A DNA stretch of 64,000 bases from Shewanella corallii (lineage in GTDB: Bacteria; Pseudomonadota; Gammaproteobacteria; Enterobacterales; Shewanellaceae): contig NZ_JAKIKT010000004.1 of the NCBI RefSeq assembly GCF_023349125.1, positions 1 through 64,000 on the forward strand, read 5' to 3'. Shown here in pieces: positions 9,136 through 19,457 of the stretch. The notes beneath the pieces were generated by a model. That model was not told where the DNA came from. It searched no databases and was given only the letters and a program-made list of their open reading frames with translations. Within the stretch, counting starts at the first letter, position 1. Each line of letters starts with the position of its first letter. A program made the position numbers and the translations under genes.

Positions 9136-10710
9136 TTAGTGTTTGAGACTTCGCTCAAGGAACTGCTCGACCAACACTTTCTGTGAACTGATCTTATCCA
9201 GCACGCCGCGGTTAAGTACCACCATCTCCTGGCCCAACTGATTGCTGGCAGTCGTCAACTGGGAAACATTCACCACATTGCGATTCACTTCATTGGAGAC
9301 ACTCGACTGCTCTTCAACTGCACTGGCAATATGGTGAGTCATATCGGTAATGGAGGCCACCGCTTCACGAATCACCCTCAGGGCTTCACCAGCCTCATTG
9401 GCTTTGTCTACACAGTTTGAAGCGGCATCCACACCATGCTGCATACTTCTGACCGCTTTATCGGTTCCCTGCTGCAGCAAATTGATAATGCCCTGGATCT
9501 CAGTGGTGGACTCATGGGTTCGCTGTGCCAGCGCCCTCACCTCATCTGCTACCACAGCAAAACCACGCCCCTGCTCGCCGGCTCTGGCTGCTTCAATGGC
9601 GGCATTCAGTGCCAACAGATTGGTTTGCTCTGCAATACTTTGAATAACATCCAGAACTGTGCCAATGCCTTTACTGTGCTCTTCAAGATCCGCAACAAAG
9701 GTTGAGGTTTCCTTTAGCTGACCTGACATGGACTCAATGGCACTGACAGTCTGTGCCACTATCTGATCGCCGTTAACCGCTTCTCCCGAAGCCTGTTCGG
9801 AAGCGGTCGCCGCATCTGAACAGTTGGATGCCATATCTGCCAGGGTCGCCGTCATTTCCTGCATAGCAGTTGCAACCTGATCCATTTCCGCTTGCTGGGA
9901 AGCACTGTTGCCCTGTACATCCTCACTCATCGCACTGGACGATACGGCATTTTCACTCGACTGCTCACATGAGTCCAATGCCCGCCCCAAGAGAGCTTTA
10001 AGCTCAGAAGCCTGCATCTGCATTGCCAACTCAATATCTGCCACATCATCGTTGCGCCCGGTATACAAATAGGTCATCAAAGGGCTGTCATAAATATCTT
10101 TTGCCTTGGCAACCATGTTTCGGAAATGAGACATCACGGCGAAGCCGCCACCAAACAGCACAGCTGCACTGACAATAAATGCCAGCCAGCCAGCGACACC
10201 GGTTTGCGCAGCAAGAAACAACATAGGAAGTAGCGCCACAATGCTGACAGCAGTCAGCTTGGTCTGGGTGCTGATACGACGCTTCAAAGCAGCGACAGAA
10301 CCTTTTTCATTCAGCTCTTTATAAGCCGCTTCTGCACGTGTTACCTGATCCCGCTTCGGCTTTACCCTGACAGATTGATACTCGACGACCCTGCCACCTT
10401 CAGAGATTGGAGTGACAAATGCATCCACCCAGTAGTGATCGCCATTGGCACACCGGTTTTTGACCAAACCTTTCCAGGGATTACCTTTCTTGATGGTGCT
10501 CCACATATCAGCAAAGGCCGCCGACGGCATGTCCGGATGCCGCACCATGTTATGGGGATTCCCCTCCAGGTCAGACAACTTATATCCTGCCACCTGACAG
10601 AAGGAGTCATTAGCATATTTGATGATACTTTTGGTATCAGTTGTCGAGAGCAGTATCCAATCCGAAGGATAATCATTCTCTCTTTGGGTAACAGGTTGGT
10701 TGTTTCTCAT
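9136..10710 (-). CDS. PAS-domain methyl-accepting chemotaxis protein (Aer-like)
   Basis: Chemoreceptor that passes signals to CheA/CheW. The 524-residue protein has an N-terminal PAS domain of Aer type (about 15-125, with [12 protein letters not shown]), two adjacent hydrophobic segments (about 165-210), and a cytoplasmic signalling domain with the conserved hairpin (residues ...[20 protein letters not shown]...). There is no large periplasmic domain, so it probably senses internal redox or energy state like Aer. It starts at ATG 10710 (GGGAG 8 nt upstream); the frame is open to 10803, but those codons precede the PAS fold. It lacks a C-terminal receptor pentapeptide. Confidence 0.9.
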   Translation of the reverse strand: MRNNQPVTQRENDYPSDWILLSTTDTKSIIKYANDSFCQVAGYKLSDLEGNPHNMVRHPDMPSAAFADMWSTIKKGNPWKGLVKNRCANGDHYWVDAFVTPISEGGRVVEYQSVRVKPKRDQVTRAEAAYKELNEKGSVAALKRRISTQTKLTAVSIVALLPMLFLAAQTGVAGWLAFIVSAAVLFGGGFAVMSHFRNMVAKAKDIYDSPLMTYLYTGRNDDVADIELAMQMQASELKALLGRALDSCEQSSENAVSSSAMSEDVQGNSASQQAEMDQVATAMQEMTATLADMASNCSDAATASEQASGEAVNGDQIVAQTVSAIESMSGQLKETSTFVADLEEHSKGIGTVLDVIQSIAEQTNLLALNAAIEAARAGEQGRGFAVVADEVRALAQRTHESTTEIQGIINLLQQGTDKAVRSMQHGVDAASNCVDKANEAGEALRVIREAVASITDMTHHIASAVEEQSSVSNEVNRNVVNVSQLTTASNQLGQEMVVLNRGVLDKISSQKVLVEQFLERSLKH

Positions 10711-10817
10711 ACTCGCTCCCGAAAGCAACTCAATTTCATAAAGAGCGCTGAGCCAGCGCCCTGAAAAAGGCATTTGTTCCGGACAAACTTCAGTTTGTGG
10801 CACCGCCCGGCAGATTT

Positions 10818-10834
10818 AAGTGTAGATCACACTT
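10818..10834. promoter_or_regulatory. Perfect 6-5-6 palindrome in the chemoreceptor/bfd divergent region
   Basis: AAGTGT-AGATC-ACACTT is an exact dyad about 108 bp upstream of the chemoreceptor start and 112 bp upstream of bfd. It holds a TCACA half-site of the CRP type, but the left half does not fit CRP. It is a possible operator for an unidentified regulator. Confidence 0.3.
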
Positions 10835-10891
10835 TTTTATAACGCCGGATAAATAAGTATCTATTAATTAGAACCACCCGATATTGGACAT

Positions 10892-10910
10892 GATAACAAT
10901 TCTCAATTAC
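10892..10910 (+). promoter_or_regulatory. Fur-box-like site upstream of bfd
   Basis: GATAACAATTCTCAATTAC matches 12 of 19 positions of the Fur consensus (GATAATGAT-A-ATCATTATC) and ends 35 bp before the bfd start. bfd is a known Fur target in many proteobacteria, so iron-repressed expression is likely. The match is by eye. Confidence 0.5.
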
Positions 10911-10945
10911 ACTTCCTCTCGTATTTAAGCTGGAGTTATTCACTG

Positions 10946-11137
10946 ATGTATGTATGTGTTTGCCATGGGGTGACAGAGAGTCAGGTCAAACAGGCGCTTG
11001 CCGAAGGTGTTACCGGTATGGCTGAGCTGCGCCTGAAATTGGGTATGGGTGGTTCCTGCGGTAAATGCCTTAAACAAACGGGGCAGATGATAAAGGCCGA
11101 GGCAAATGCCAAAGCCAATTACTACGAAGTAGCCTGA
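10946..11137 (+). CDS. bfd: Bacterioferritin-associated ferredoxin
   Basis: Small [2Fe-2S] protein that reduces the ferric core of bacterioferritin so that iron can be released. The 63-residue protein has the full cluster ligand set C4, C6, C38 and C41 in the BFD-like [2Fe-2S] arrangement (CVC near the N-terminus, CGKC near residue 40). GGAG lies 8 nt upstream of the ATG. No bacterioferritin gene is nearby. A Fur-like site upstream suggests induction in iron starvation. Confidence 0.95.
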   Translation: MYVCVCHGVTESQVKQALAEGVTGMAELRLKLGMGGSCGKCLKQTGQMIKAEANAKANYYEVA

Positions 11138-11201
11138 CCTTGTTGCTGACTATCTTTCCGTGAACAGCGGCAAGCCAACTCAGAAATAACTGCAGAGGCA
11201 T

Positions 11202-11233
11202 AAAAAAACCGACACACTGGATGTCGGTTTTTT
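11202..11233. terminator. Bidirectional terminator between bfd and parC
   Basis: Stem ACCGACA/TGTCGGT with A- and T-runs on both sides, placed between the convergent ends of bfd (11137) and parC (11242). Confidence 0.88.
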
Positions 11234-11241
11234 GTTTGGGT

Positions 11242-13509
11242 TTACAGGCCGCCGAGAGATTCTCCCAGTTCAACCTTGTCGACTCTTTGCAGGCCCCGTG
11301 GTAACTTAGCCCCTCGGCGTCCCCTTTCACCACGATAGTGCTCAAGATCTGATGCCTTGAGTGTCAGCTTACGCTTTCCTGCCCACAGAGTGACTGCACT
11401 TCCTTCCGGCACCAGTTGCAAATGCAGCAGCAGCTCTTCACGGTTTTTAGCTCTTTCGGAAGGAATACCTATGATCTTGTTACCTTTGCCTTTACTCAGT
11501 TGAGGTAGTGCATCAACTCCAAACACCAGCATACGGCCTTCGTTGGTCACAGCCAGAATCGATGGGTTGGCTCCCATGTCCACTTTTGCAGGCGGCAGCG
11601 TCTTGGCATTGGCCGGTAAACTCAACAGGGCTTTACCCGCCTTGTTACGGGATACCATGTCACCAAAGCTACAGATAAAGCCATATCCAGCATCACTGGC
11701 CAACAGGTAATGCTGCGACTCATCACCCAATACCACATGCTCCATCAAGGCGCCTGGCGCTAAATTGAAGCGGGTCGTAATAGGCTCGCCCTGACTTCTG
11801 GCAGACGGCAGAGTATGGGTTTCTGTGGCAAACGCGCGCCCGGAGGAATCCAGGAATACCGAGGGTTGATTACTTCGTCCCTGGGCACTACAAAGATATT
11901 TATCACCGGCTTTGTAAGACAGACTTTCGGCATCAATATCATGACCCTTGGCGCAACGCACCCAGCCCTTATCTGACAGCACTACAGTTACCGCTTCTGC
12001 AGGGATAAGCTCCTGTTCAGTCAGCGCCTTGGATTCTCCGCGTTCAATCAAAGGAGAACGTCTGTCATCACCAAATTGCTCAGCATCCTTGGTCAGCTCT
12101 TTCTTGATCAGCGTCTTCAGACGACGTTCAGAACCAAGCAACTGCTCAAGCTTCTCACGCTCAGCTTCCAGCTCACTCTGCTCGCCCTTGATCTTCATCT
12201 CTTCCAGCTTCGCCAGGTGGCGCAGCTTAAGTTCAAGAATCGCTTCGGCCTGTTTATCTGTCAGACCAAAACGGGCAATCAGTTCAGCCTTGGGTTCGTC
12301 GTGGAAACGGATGATCTCTATCACTTCATCAATGTTGAGGAAGGCGATCATCAAAGCATCAAGAATATGCAGGCGGGCCAGCACCTTATCCAGGCGGAAT
12401 GCCAATCGGCGCTTGACTGTGGTTAAGCGGAACTCCAGCCATTCTGTCAACAGCTCTCGCAGACCTTTGACCTTTGGACGCCCATCCAGCCCCAATACAT
12501 TGAGGTTAACCCGGAAGCTCTTTTCCAGATCTGTAGTGGCAAACAGATGTGCCATCAGCTGATCGCAGTCAATGCGATTGGAGCGAGGAACCACGACCAA
12601 TCTGACCGGATTCTCATGATCCGATTCATCACGCAGGTCTGTCACCATAGGCAACTTCTTGGCCTGCATCTGGGCAGCAATCTGCTCAAGAATCTTTGCA
12701 GCACCTGTCTGATGAGGCAGAGCTGTAATGACGATCTCGCCATTATCGACACTGTACACAGCACGCATTTTAATGCTGCCACGCCCGGACTGATAAATCT
12801 TGGTAATATCAGCCGCTGGGGTCACGATTTCCGCTTCTGTTGGGTAATCAGGTCCCGGCACAAACTCCATCAGACGGGGTAAATCCGCTTTTGGGTTTTC
12901 CAACAACTCGATACAGGCAGATGCCAGTTCGCGAACATTGTGAGGCGGAATATCTGTCGCCATACCTACGGCAATACCGGTAATGCCGTTAATCAGAATG
13001 TGTGGCAGTCGGGCAGGCAGTACCAATGGCTCCTTCATGGTGCCGTCAAAGTTGGCACCCCAATCGACTGTCCCCTGTCCCAGCTCTCCGAGTAATACAT
13101 CGGCAAACCTGGACAGCTTGGCTTCGGTATAACGCATTGCCGCAAATGACTTGGGATCGTCAGGCGCACCCCAGTTGCCCTGACCGTCCACCAACGGATA
13201 GCGATAAGAGAATGGCTGCGCCATCAATACCATGGCTTCATAACAGGCACTGTCACCATGGGGGTGATATTTACCCAGCACGTCACCTACAGTACGGGCC
13301 GACTTCTTATATTTAGCCTGCGCACTGAGACCCAGTTCGCTCATGGCATAAATAATACGGCGCTGTACCGGCTTCAGGCCGTCACCGATATGAGGCAAAG
13401 CCCGGTCCATGATGACGTACATGGAATAATTCAGATATGCGTCTTCGGTGAAGCGCCGCAATGGCATCTGCTCTACACCATCCAGACTCAAATCTATTGA
13501 ATCACTCAT
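11242..13509 (-). CDS. parC: DNA topoisomerase IV subunit A
   Basis: Breakage-reunion subunit of topoisomerase IV, which decatenates daughter chromosomes with ParE. The 755-residue protein has the usual length. The catalytic tyrosine is Y127 in [11 protein letters not shown]. The quinolone-resistance region keeps Ser87 and Glu91, equivalent to S80 and E84 of E. coli ParC, so it reads as wild type for quinolone sensitivity. The C-terminal half is the DNA-wrapping beta-pinwheel domain. It is transcribed after parE and an intervening dehydrogenase gene, with 14 bp to the latter. Confidence 0.98.
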   Translation of the reverse strand: MSDSIDLSLDGVEQMPLRRFTEDAYLNYSMYVIMDRALPHIGDGLKPVQRRIIYAMSELGLSAQAKYKKSARTVGDVLGKYHPHGDSACYEAMVLMAQPFSYRYPLVDGQGNWGAPDDPKSFAAMRYTEAKLSRFADVLLGELGQGTVDWGANFDGTMKEPLVLPARLPHILINGITGIAVGMATDIPPHNVRELASACIELLENPKADLPRLMEFVPGPDYPTEAEIVTPAADITKIYQSGRGSIKMRAVYSVDNGEIVITALPHQTGAAKILEQIAAQMQAKKLPMVTDLRDESDHENPVRLVVVPRSNRIDCDQLMAHLFATTDLEKSFRVNLNVLGLDGRPKVKGLRELLTEWLEFRLTTVKRRLAFRLDKVLARLHILDALMIAFLNIDEVIEIIRFHDEPKAELIARFGLTDKQAEAILELKLRHLAKLEEMKIKGEQSELEAEREKLEQLLGSERRLKTLIKKELTKDAEQFGDDRRSPLIERGESKALTEQELIPAEAVTVVLSDKGWVRCAKGHDIDAESLSYKAGDKYLCSAQGRSNQPSVFLDSSGRAFATETHTLPSARSQGEPITTRFNLAPGALMEHVVLGDESQHYLLASDAGYGFICSFGDMVSRNKAGKALLSLPANAKTLPPAKVDMGANPSILAVTNEGRMLVFGVDALPQLSKGKGNKIIGIPSERAKNREELLLHLQLVPEGSAVTLWAGKRKLTLKASDLEHYRGERGRRGAKLPRGLQRVDKVELGESLGGL

Positions 13510-13523
13510 TATTTCAATTCCTG

Positions 13524-14636
13524 TTATTCTGCTTCCAAACCCTTGTAATAAAGGCGGTAAATATTGCCTTTCAGGTCGTCGGAAATATATAAGGCACCAT
13601 CCGGCGCCGTTACTAAGGCATAGGGTCTGGCTACCGGAAACTCTCCATCCAGAAAACTCACCAGGGTGGTACGTTCAGTAACTCTGTTACCGTCCAGAGA
13701 CAATACCACCACCTGATACCCTACTTTGCTTGAGCGATTGGTAGAGCCATGTTCAGCCACAAACAACTGCTGTCTGAACTTGACCGGAAATGACTCGCCC
13801 CGATAAAAATGTACACCCGCCGGAGATACATGAGCCGGCAGCTCATACTCAGGCTTTCGAATATTCATTTGAGATGGCAGCTTGAAACTTGGCTCCCGGG
13901 TGCTTTCGCCATGCATATAGGGAAAGCCAAAATGTTCGCCGGGCTTTGCCAACCTGTTGATCTCATCAGCAGGCAGATTGTCTCCCATCCATTCACGGCT
14001 GTTGTCGCCGAACCAAAGCTCCTGCTTATCCGGAGACCAGTCCATCCCCAGCACCCGACGAACGCCTGTCGCAACCTGCTCAGCGTTACCTGTGTCAGGG
14101 TCTATGGCTAAAATACTGCCGTAGGGCGCTCTGGCATCACATACATTGCAGGGAACACCCAACGCCAGATAAAGTCGGCCATCGGGCCCAAATGCCATAG
14201 AGCGCGTGGCACCTTTCTCAACTGGCGGCAGCCCTGAGTAAACCACTTTGGGGCGTCCCGGTCGCTTGAGTCTGGTCTCAATATCCAGAAACTTCAGGAT
14301 TTTGTCATCCTCGGCCACATACAGATCGCCCTGATAAAACGCCAGGGCCTCAGGCCGCTTCATATGACGATCCAGCACATAACGCCGGTCAACCCTGCCG
14401 TCCTGGTTTTCATCAACCAGCGCCATCAGGTGACCTGTGTCACCAGTGCCGACAAACAGAGTGCCCTTATCGCCCAATGCCATCTGTTTGACATCGCCAA
14501 GGCCCGAAGCATAAAGACTCATTCCAAAGCCTTTGCTGACAGTGAGCATCACCGAAGCCTGGGCACTTATGCTCAGGTTGGCGATAAGCAATGACAGCAA
14601 ACCGACACATCTTGTGATATTTCCTTTCGGTTTCAT
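13524..14636 (-). CDS. PQQ-type sugar/sorbosone dehydrogenase family protein, exported
   Basis: Predicted periplasmic beta-propeller of the soluble glucose/L-sorbosone dehydrogenase family. It has a signal peptide ending near SISAQAS and repeated propeller motifs such as [29 protein letters not shown] and [15 protein letters not shown]. The 370-residue length fits. The real substrate and whether PQQ is bound are unknown, and no PQQ genes are in the window. It lies between parE and parC, 14 bp from parC and 32 bp from parE, so it is probably cotranscribed with topoisomerase IV. Confidence 0.8.
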   Translation of the reverse strand: MKPKGNITRCVGLLSLLIANLSISAQASVMLTVSKGFGMSLYASGLGDVKQMALGDKGTLFVGTGDTGHLMALVDENQDGRVDRRYVLDRHMKRPEALAFYQGDLYVAEDDKILKFLDIETRLKRPGRPKVVYSGLPPVEKGATRSMAFGPDGRLYLALGVPCNVCDARAPYGSILAIDPDTGNAEQVATGVRRVLGMDWSPDKQELWFGDNSREWMGDNLPADEINRLAKPGEHFGFPYMHGESTREPSFKLPSQMNIRKPEYELPAHVSPAGVHFYRGESFPVKFRQQLFVAEHGSTNRSSKVGYQVVVLSLDGNRVTERTTLVSFLDGEFPVARPYALVTAPDGALYISDDLKGNIYRLYYKGLEAE

Positions 14637-14668
14637 TTCGGGCCCTTACATCCTGTGGGTTTGGCAGA

Positions 14669-16555
14669 TTAGATAACCGCCAGGTCCCCTTTGCTCTCCA
14701 GCCAGGTCTTGCGATCTGCTGAGCGCTTCTTGGCCAGCAACATGTCCATCAGTGCCAGCGTCTCTTCAGCATCATCTATGGTCAGCTGAACCAGGCGACG
14801 GGTATTGGGATCCATGGTGGTTTCTCTGAGCTGCAGCGGGTTCATTTCACCCAGACCTTTAAATCGGGTGACCTGAACCTTGCCTTTTTTGCCTTCGGCA
14901 ACAATCCTGTCCAGCACCCCTGTCTTTTCCTGCTCATCCAGGGCGTAATACACCTCTTTACCGATATCGATTCGGAACAGAGGTGGCATAGCAATATAGA
15001 CATGACCTTGCTCAACCAAAGGACGGAAGTGACGCAGGAACAGCGCGCACAGGAGTGTGGCAATATGCAGTCCATCTGAGTCAGCATCGGCGAGAATACA
15101 GATCTTGTGGTATCTCAGCTCAGCAATATCCTCGCTGTCCGGATCGCAGCCGATAGCCACGGAGATATCATGTACCTCCTGAGAACCCAGCACCTGAGAT
15201 GCATCCACCTCCCAGGTGTTCAGAATCTTACCCCGCAGCGGCATGATCGCCTGAAACTCGCGATCACGAGCCTGTTTGGCACTGCCTCCTGCCGAGTCCC
15301 CCTCCACCAGGAAAAGTTCTGCACGGGCAGGGTCCTGACCGGTACAGTCGGTCAGTTTGCCCGGCAATGCAGGGCCTGAGGTTACCTTTTTACGGGCAAT
15401 CTTCTTGGCAGAACGCAATCGTCGCTGGGCGTTACTGATACACAACTCTGCCAATGCTTCGGCCTGAGCTGTGTTTGAGTTCAACCAAAGGGAGAATGCA
15501 TCTCTGACAATACCGGACACAAAAGCTGCACACTGTCGGCTGGACAACTTCTCTTTAGTCTGACCGGCAAACTGAGGGTCCTGCATCTTAACCGACAGGA
15601 TAAAACTGGCTTTATCCCAAATATCTTCGGCTGAGAGTTTCACGCCTCTTGGGGTCAGATTACGGAATTCACAGAACTCCCGCATAGACTCAAGCAACCC
15701 CTGACGAAAGCCATTCACATGGGTTCCGCCCAAAGGCGTTGGGATAAGGTTAACGTAGCTTTCCCCGAGGTACTCACCACCTTCAGGCAACCAGGTAATC
15801 GCCCAGTCAACAGCCTCAATCGCACCAGCAAAACTGCCTACGAAAGGCTCTTCCGGCAAAGCCAGCGCATCCTTCAGGGAGCTTCTCAGATAGTCGGTCA
15901 GACCATCTTCATAAAACCACTCCTGGGTTTCATTGGTCTGTTTGTTGACGAACTTGATACGCAGGCCTGGGCAAAGTACCGCTTTGGCCTTCAGCAAATA
16001 GGTGAGCTTGCCAATAGAAAAGTTGGCAGAATCGAAATAGCTGGCATCGGGCCAGAATCGCACCCGGGTTCCCGTGTTGCGCCGACCACAGGTACCGGTT
16101 TCCCGCAGCGCTTCTACCCGTTCGCCGTGCTCAAACGCAATATCGAATACCTTGGCATCACGGCGTACTGTCACTTCAACCCGGGTCGACAGGGCGTTTA
16201 CCACCGAGATACCAACACCGTGCAAACCACCTGAAAACTGGTAGTTCTTATTGGAAAACTTACCACCGGCGTGCAGCTTGGTCAGGATCAGTTCTACCCC
16301 GGGAATCCCCTCTTCAGGGTGAATATCCACTGGCATACCCCGACCATCGTCGATCACTTCCAGAGAGTTGTCATCGTGGAGGATCACTTCAATCTTGCTG
16401 GCATGGCCCGCAAGCGCCTCATCCACGCTGTTATCTATCACCTCCTGACCCAAATGGTTGGGGCGGGTGGTGTCCGTGTACATGCCAGGGCGGCGTTTAA
16501 CCGGATCAAGGCCATTTAACACTTCAATCGCATCAGAGGTGTATTGGTTTGTCAT
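14669..16555 (-). CDS. parE: DNA topoisomerase IV subunit B
   Basis: ATPase subunit of topoisomerase IV. The 628-residue protein has a GHKL ATPase domain (DNSVDEALAGHA with the ATP-binding Asn, DDGRGMPV, GGLHGVG), a transducer domain, and a TOPRIM domain (LVEGDSAGGSAKQARDRE and DADSDG). ATG 16555 is preferred because MTNQYTSDAIEVL is the common ParE N-terminus; an in-frame GTG three codons upstream is possible. No strong ribosome binding site is seen for either. It follows yqiA in the nudF-yqiB-cpdA-yqiA-parE order known from E. coli. Confidence 0.97.
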   Translation of the reverse strand: MTNQYTSDAIEVLNGLDPVKRRPGMYTDTTRPNHLGQEVIDNSVDEALAGHASKIEVILHDDNSLEVIDDGRGMPVDIHPEEGIPGVELILTKLHAGGKFSNKNYQFSGGLHGVGISVVNALSTRVEVTVRRDAKVFDIAFEHGERVEALRETGTCGRRNTGTRVRFWPDASYFDSANFSIGKLTYLLKAKAVLCPGLRIKFVNKQTNETQEWFYEDGLTDYLRSSLKDALALPEEPFVGSFAGAIEAVDWAITWLPEGGEYLGESYVNLIPTPLGGTHVNGFRQGLLESMREFCEFRNLTPRGVKLSAEDIWDKASFILSVKMQDPQFAGQTKEKLSSRQCAAFVSGIVRDAFSLWLNSNTAQAEALAELCISNAQRRLRSAKKIARKKVTSGPALPGKLTDCTGQDPARAELFLVEGDSAGGSAKQARDREFQAIMPLRGKILNTWEVDASQVLGSQEVHDISVAIGCDPDSEDIAELRYHKICILADADSDGLHIATLLCALFLRHFRPLVEQGHVYIAMPPLFRIDIGKEVYYALDEQEKTGVLDRIVAEGKKGKVQVTRFKGLGEMNPLQLRETTMDPNTRRLVQLTIDDAEETLALMDMLLAKKRSADRKTWLESKGDLAVI

Positions 16556-16580
16556 AGCGCACACAAATTAGTATTAAAAT

Positions 16581-17183
16581 TCAGAGTCTTTGCCCTGCGT
16601 TATTATATTCAGACAGCGCCAGAAACTGACCTATATCTGATAAGTGCGAGGCGTAGCCGATAAAACTATGGTCTCCGCCAGCCTCGAGACACATACTGCA
16701 GCAATGATACTTGCTGACTGCCTGACGATAATCAAGCACTTCGTCACCGCTTTGCAATAATACAAAAAACCGATCCGGATGCCGAATCACACTGGTATCC
16801 AGCGCCTGCAACTGTGCCTGATGTTGAGGAAGAACCTGGTAAGTCTCGCCGGTATAAGGGTTGTGCTGGCTACCGATAAACTCAGCAAACAACTCATAGG
16901 GCTTGACTGCCGGGTTGATCAACACAGCCCGACCACCATACTTTTCAGCCAGATAACTGGCAAAGTATCCCCCCAGCGATGAACCAACATAGCACAGAGG
17001 CTCCCCCCTGGCCTTGGCATCACAGGTCAATTGTTCCAGCAAAGCCATGGCCGCTACAGGCTCAGTGGGCAACTGCGGCGCAATCAGGTTTACATGGGGG
17101 AAATGTTGCTGAATATAGTCAGCCGTCTGCCGTCCCTTGTCAGACTGGGGAGAACTGTTGAATCCGTGGATATATAGCAGCAT
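16581..17183 (-). CDS. yqiA: YqiA-family esterase
   Basis: Small alpha/beta hydrolase; E. coli YqiA hydrolyses short acyl esters in vitro and its natural substrate is unknown. The 200-residue protein begins with the oxyanion-type strand MLLYIHGFNSSPQS and has the nucleophile elbow GSSLGG, an aspartate in SGDEVLDY and the catalytic histidine in GGDHSF. AGGA lies 5-6 nt upstream of the ATG. It lies between cpdA and parE as in E. coli. Confidence 0.92.
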   Translation of the reverse strand: MLLYIHGFNSSPQSDKGRQTADYIQQHFPHVNLIAPQLPTEPVAAMALLEQLTCDAKARGEPLCYVGSSLGGYFASYLAEKYGGRAVLINPAVKPYELFAEFIGSQHNPYTGETYQVLPQHQAQLQALDTSVIRHPDRFFVLLQSGDEVLDYRQAVSKYHCCSMCLEAGGDHSFIGYASHLSDIGQFLALSEYNNAGQRL

Positions 17184-17239
17184 AAGTCCTCACGCTGCGG
17201 TCGGCTGGTAACTCAACCCGGTATTAAACCCGGACAAAA

Positions 17240-18079
17240 TCAATAACCGCTGGCGTCCTTATCGGGAGAGAATCGCTCACCCGGTACCCTAAATACATTG
17301 GTGAGCATGCTACCATCCGCTCGTAACTCCAGCAAACGATAGCCCGGCTGCAGTGCATCCAGAGCAAAATAATCAGACTGAGGTTTAAATTGAATGCAGG
17401 TGGATGGCGTCGCCATCAGCTGAATTTCATGATTGCGCCCGGAATAGGTCTGATCCAGCTGCTGATGGATATGGCCCCAAAGCACACCTTTGACTTGAGG
17501 AATTTCAGCCATTCGCTGCATAAACTCATCACCATTGGCAAGGCAATGCTGATCCAGCCAGGCGCACCCCGCCAAAATCGGATTATGGTGCATCACCAGC
17601 AGAGTGTGATGCTCAGGACAGGCTGCCACCGCTTGCTCAATCAAGTTGAACTCAGACTCAGCAAGGTGCCCGCCCGGTTTACCGTATACGGTGGAATCCA
17701 AAAGAATAATCTGCCAGTCACCGGCCAGAATACGTTGATGACCATATACCTGCTCACCCTGCATATTCAAGTGCATGACTTTGGGGTCATCATGATTACC
17801 GGGCAGGTAATGGCAGGGCAGATTTAACGGCTCAATCGCCTTGACGAAATTGCGATAAGACTGAGGAGAGTAATCCTGACTGATGTCTCCCGTCGCCAAC
17901 AAAAAATGGGCGGGGTAGCGGCAAGCGGCAATAGTATCAACCACAGCATTAAGGCTGTTGGCGGTATTCACCCCCAACAGTTGACCTTCATCATCGGCGA
18001 ACAGGTGCGGATCAGTTACCTGAACCAAACGCACACTTTCACCGGCAGCAATGGAATAAGAGATAGCCTCTTGCAGCAT
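17240..18079 (-). CDS. cpdA: 3',5'-cyclic-AMP phosphodiesterase
   Basis: Metallophosphoesterase that hydrolyses cAMP to AMP and so tunes CRP signalling. The 279-residue protein carries the class III cyclic-nucleotide phosphodiesterase motifs in order: D23-x-H25 (VTDPHLF), GDISQD, GNHD, HHNP and GHIHQQ. It lies 15 bp after yqiB in a nudF-yqiB-cpdA-yqiA run; the start has a GGGATG-type site about 5 nt away. Confidence 0.95.
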   Translation of the reverse strand: MLQEAISYSIAAGESVRLVQVTDPHLFADDEGQLLGVNTANSLNAVVDTIAACRYPAHFLLATGDISQDYSPQSYRNFVKAIEPLNLPCHYLPGNHDDPKVMHLNMQGEQVYGHQRILAGDWQIILLDSTVYGKPGGHLAESEFNLIEQAVAACPEHHTLLVMHHNPILAGCAWLDQHCLANGDEFMQRMAEIPQVKGVLWGHIHQQLDQTYSGRNHEIQLMATPSTCIQFKPQSDYFALDALQPGYRLLELRADGSMLTNVFRVPGERFSPDKDASGY

Positions 18080-18094
18080 TAATCATCCCGAACG

Positions 18095-18529
18095 TCAGGA
18101 CAGGCAAACCCGGGTTGCCTGTCGGCCAATCTTTAACAGCTCCTCCAGGAAAACATTGACCTGGTACTTCTCATCGCGCTGATACATACGCATATTAGGA
18201 TAATCATACACTGCCTTAAAATTTGAAATCTGCTGGCCACTTAACACTTCTGCTAATTTAGCGTCGTGGTAAACCCTGACCAGAATTCTTGGAGCAGGAA
18301 TGATATTACACACCTCTGATGGTCGGGAGATCTCCAATAACTGGGTGTAAGGAGTATTTTCCAGCAGCGCCAAGTCCAGAATGCCAAAGCCGCCCTCTAC
18401 CCGCCACTTGTCACCCTGGCCACCCTCTTCGGGTAACAGGTTAACGATATGGGCATAGTTGCGTCCACATAGAGATAAAAAGGAGGACACATTTGGCTGA
18501 TATCTTGGCGTCTCGATAATTCTACTCAC
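18095..18529 (-). CDS. yqiB: YqiB, DUF1249 family protein
   Basis: Small conserved cytosolic protein of the DUF1249 family with no proven role. The 144-residue protein has no signal peptide or membrane segment; it carries conserved aromatic and charged patches (LCGRNYAHI, DYPNMRMYQRDEKYQVNVFL). It overlaps the end of nudF by 8 bp, which implies translational coupling, and precedes cpdA as in E. coli. Confidence 0.9.
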   Translation of the reverse strand: MSRIIETPRYQPNVSSFLSLCGRNYAHIVNLLPEEGGQGDKWRVEGGFGILDLALLENTPYTQLLEISRPSEVCNIIPAPRILVRVYHDAKLAEVLSGQQISNFKAVYDYPNMRMYQRDEKYQVNVFLEELLKIGRQATRVCLS

Positions 18530-19139
18530 TCTTACTGACTAACAAAGTTTGATAGTTTAATTGTAACCACTGCAAACCGATCAGGGTGGAAGCATTATCT
18601 ATTCTTCCCGCCTGCAGAGCATTATACGCATCCTGCCGGTCCATCACTACCACGCGGATATCCTCATGCTCCTCGTCCAGACCATGCAGGCCATGGGCTT
18701 TATCCGCATCCACAGTCGCAAGATACCCATAGAATCTTTCGGTACTGCCGCCCGGGCTTGCCAGATAGCTGTTAATAGGCTGCAAAGACAGGGCTTCAAT
18801 ACCCGCTTCCTCGATCAGTTCGCGACGAGCGACATCTTCAGGTGTCTCTCCCTCTTCAATCATGCCTGCTACCAGCTCAAGCAACCAGGGGTTATCACAG
18901 GTTTCCAGCGCAGGAAATCTGAGCTGCTCAATCAATACCACCTTATCTGTGACGGGATCATAGGGCAAAACCACCACAGCATGGCCCCTTTCAAACACCT
19001 CCCTGCTGACGACATCACTCCAGCCTCCGACAAACAAACGGTGGCGAAAACGGTACAGGTTCATTTTGAAAAAGCCCTGATATAATGGCTTTGTCTCTAT
19101 GATCTCAACATCATCCCTGCCAAACAGCTTGTTACTCAT
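18522..19139 (-). CDS. nudF: ADP-ribose pyrophosphatase
   Basis: Nudix hydrolase that splits ADP-ribose to AMP and ribose-5-phosphate. The 205-residue protein has a complete Nudix box at 92-114 (GMIEEGETPEDVARRELIEE, then AGI) with the glutamates that bind magnesium. GGAG lies 8 nt before the ATG. It is the first gene of the nudF-yqiB-cpdA-yqiA run and diverges from tolC, the E. coli arrangement. Confidence 0.96.
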   Translation of the reverse strand: MSNKLFGRDDVEIIETKPLYQGFFKMNLYRFRHRLFVGGWSDVVSREVFERGHAVVVLPYDPVTDKVVLIEQLRFPALETCDNPWLLELVAGMIEEGETPEDVARRELIEEAGIEALSLQPINSYLASPGGSTERFYGYLATVDADKAHGLHGLDEEHEDIRVVVMDRQDAYNALQAGRIDNASTLIGLQWLQLNYQTLLVSKSE

Positions 19140-19287
19140 GAGTTTTCTCCACGCCTGTTTATTCCGGTTCGAAGCAATATTTGCCCGCTGTTCCCCCTGT
19201 TTCCGGCTCGGAATCTCAGGGCTTTTTTGCCAATAATATCAATCCGGTTACACTGTCCGGTAAAATAAAATTGGTTACACTTGAAAT

Positions 19288-19317
19288 TTGACTTGAATTC
19301 GGTTGATTTCTTAGTAT
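19288..19317 (+). promoter_or_regulatory. Putative tolC promoter in the 318-bp nudF/tolC intergenic region
   Basis: TTGACT (19288-19293) and TAGTAT (19312-19317) are separated by 18 bp, giving a leader of about 135 nt before the tolC ATG. Just upstream the sequence GGTTACACT occurs twice (about 19245-19282), a possible direct-repeat operator. The rest of the region (19140-19457) holds no gene I can support; an open frame running from 19281 into tolC is upstream of the real start. Confidence 0.4.
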
Positions 19318-19457
19318 CTAAACAATTAACTTTACACAGTATTGGGAAGCGTCGGGAAGCGCGAACCGGCTGGTATATTTTTGACATGCCTGCCTCACTC
19401 CATTCTACCAATTTGTATCCCCTCCCACGGGGATTTTGTCTTAAGAAAGGACAGCCA

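Noticed and set aside
10818..10834. CRP site in the chemoreceptor/bfd gap
   Set aside because: Only the TCACA half fits; the left half does not match TGTGA at the required spacing. Kept only as an unassigned palindrome.
11948..12562. A 204-codon Ser/Arg-rich plus-strand frame opposite parC
   Set aside because: Its serine and arginine runs are the complement of Glu/Leu/Ala-rich helical codons in parC. No independent evidence.
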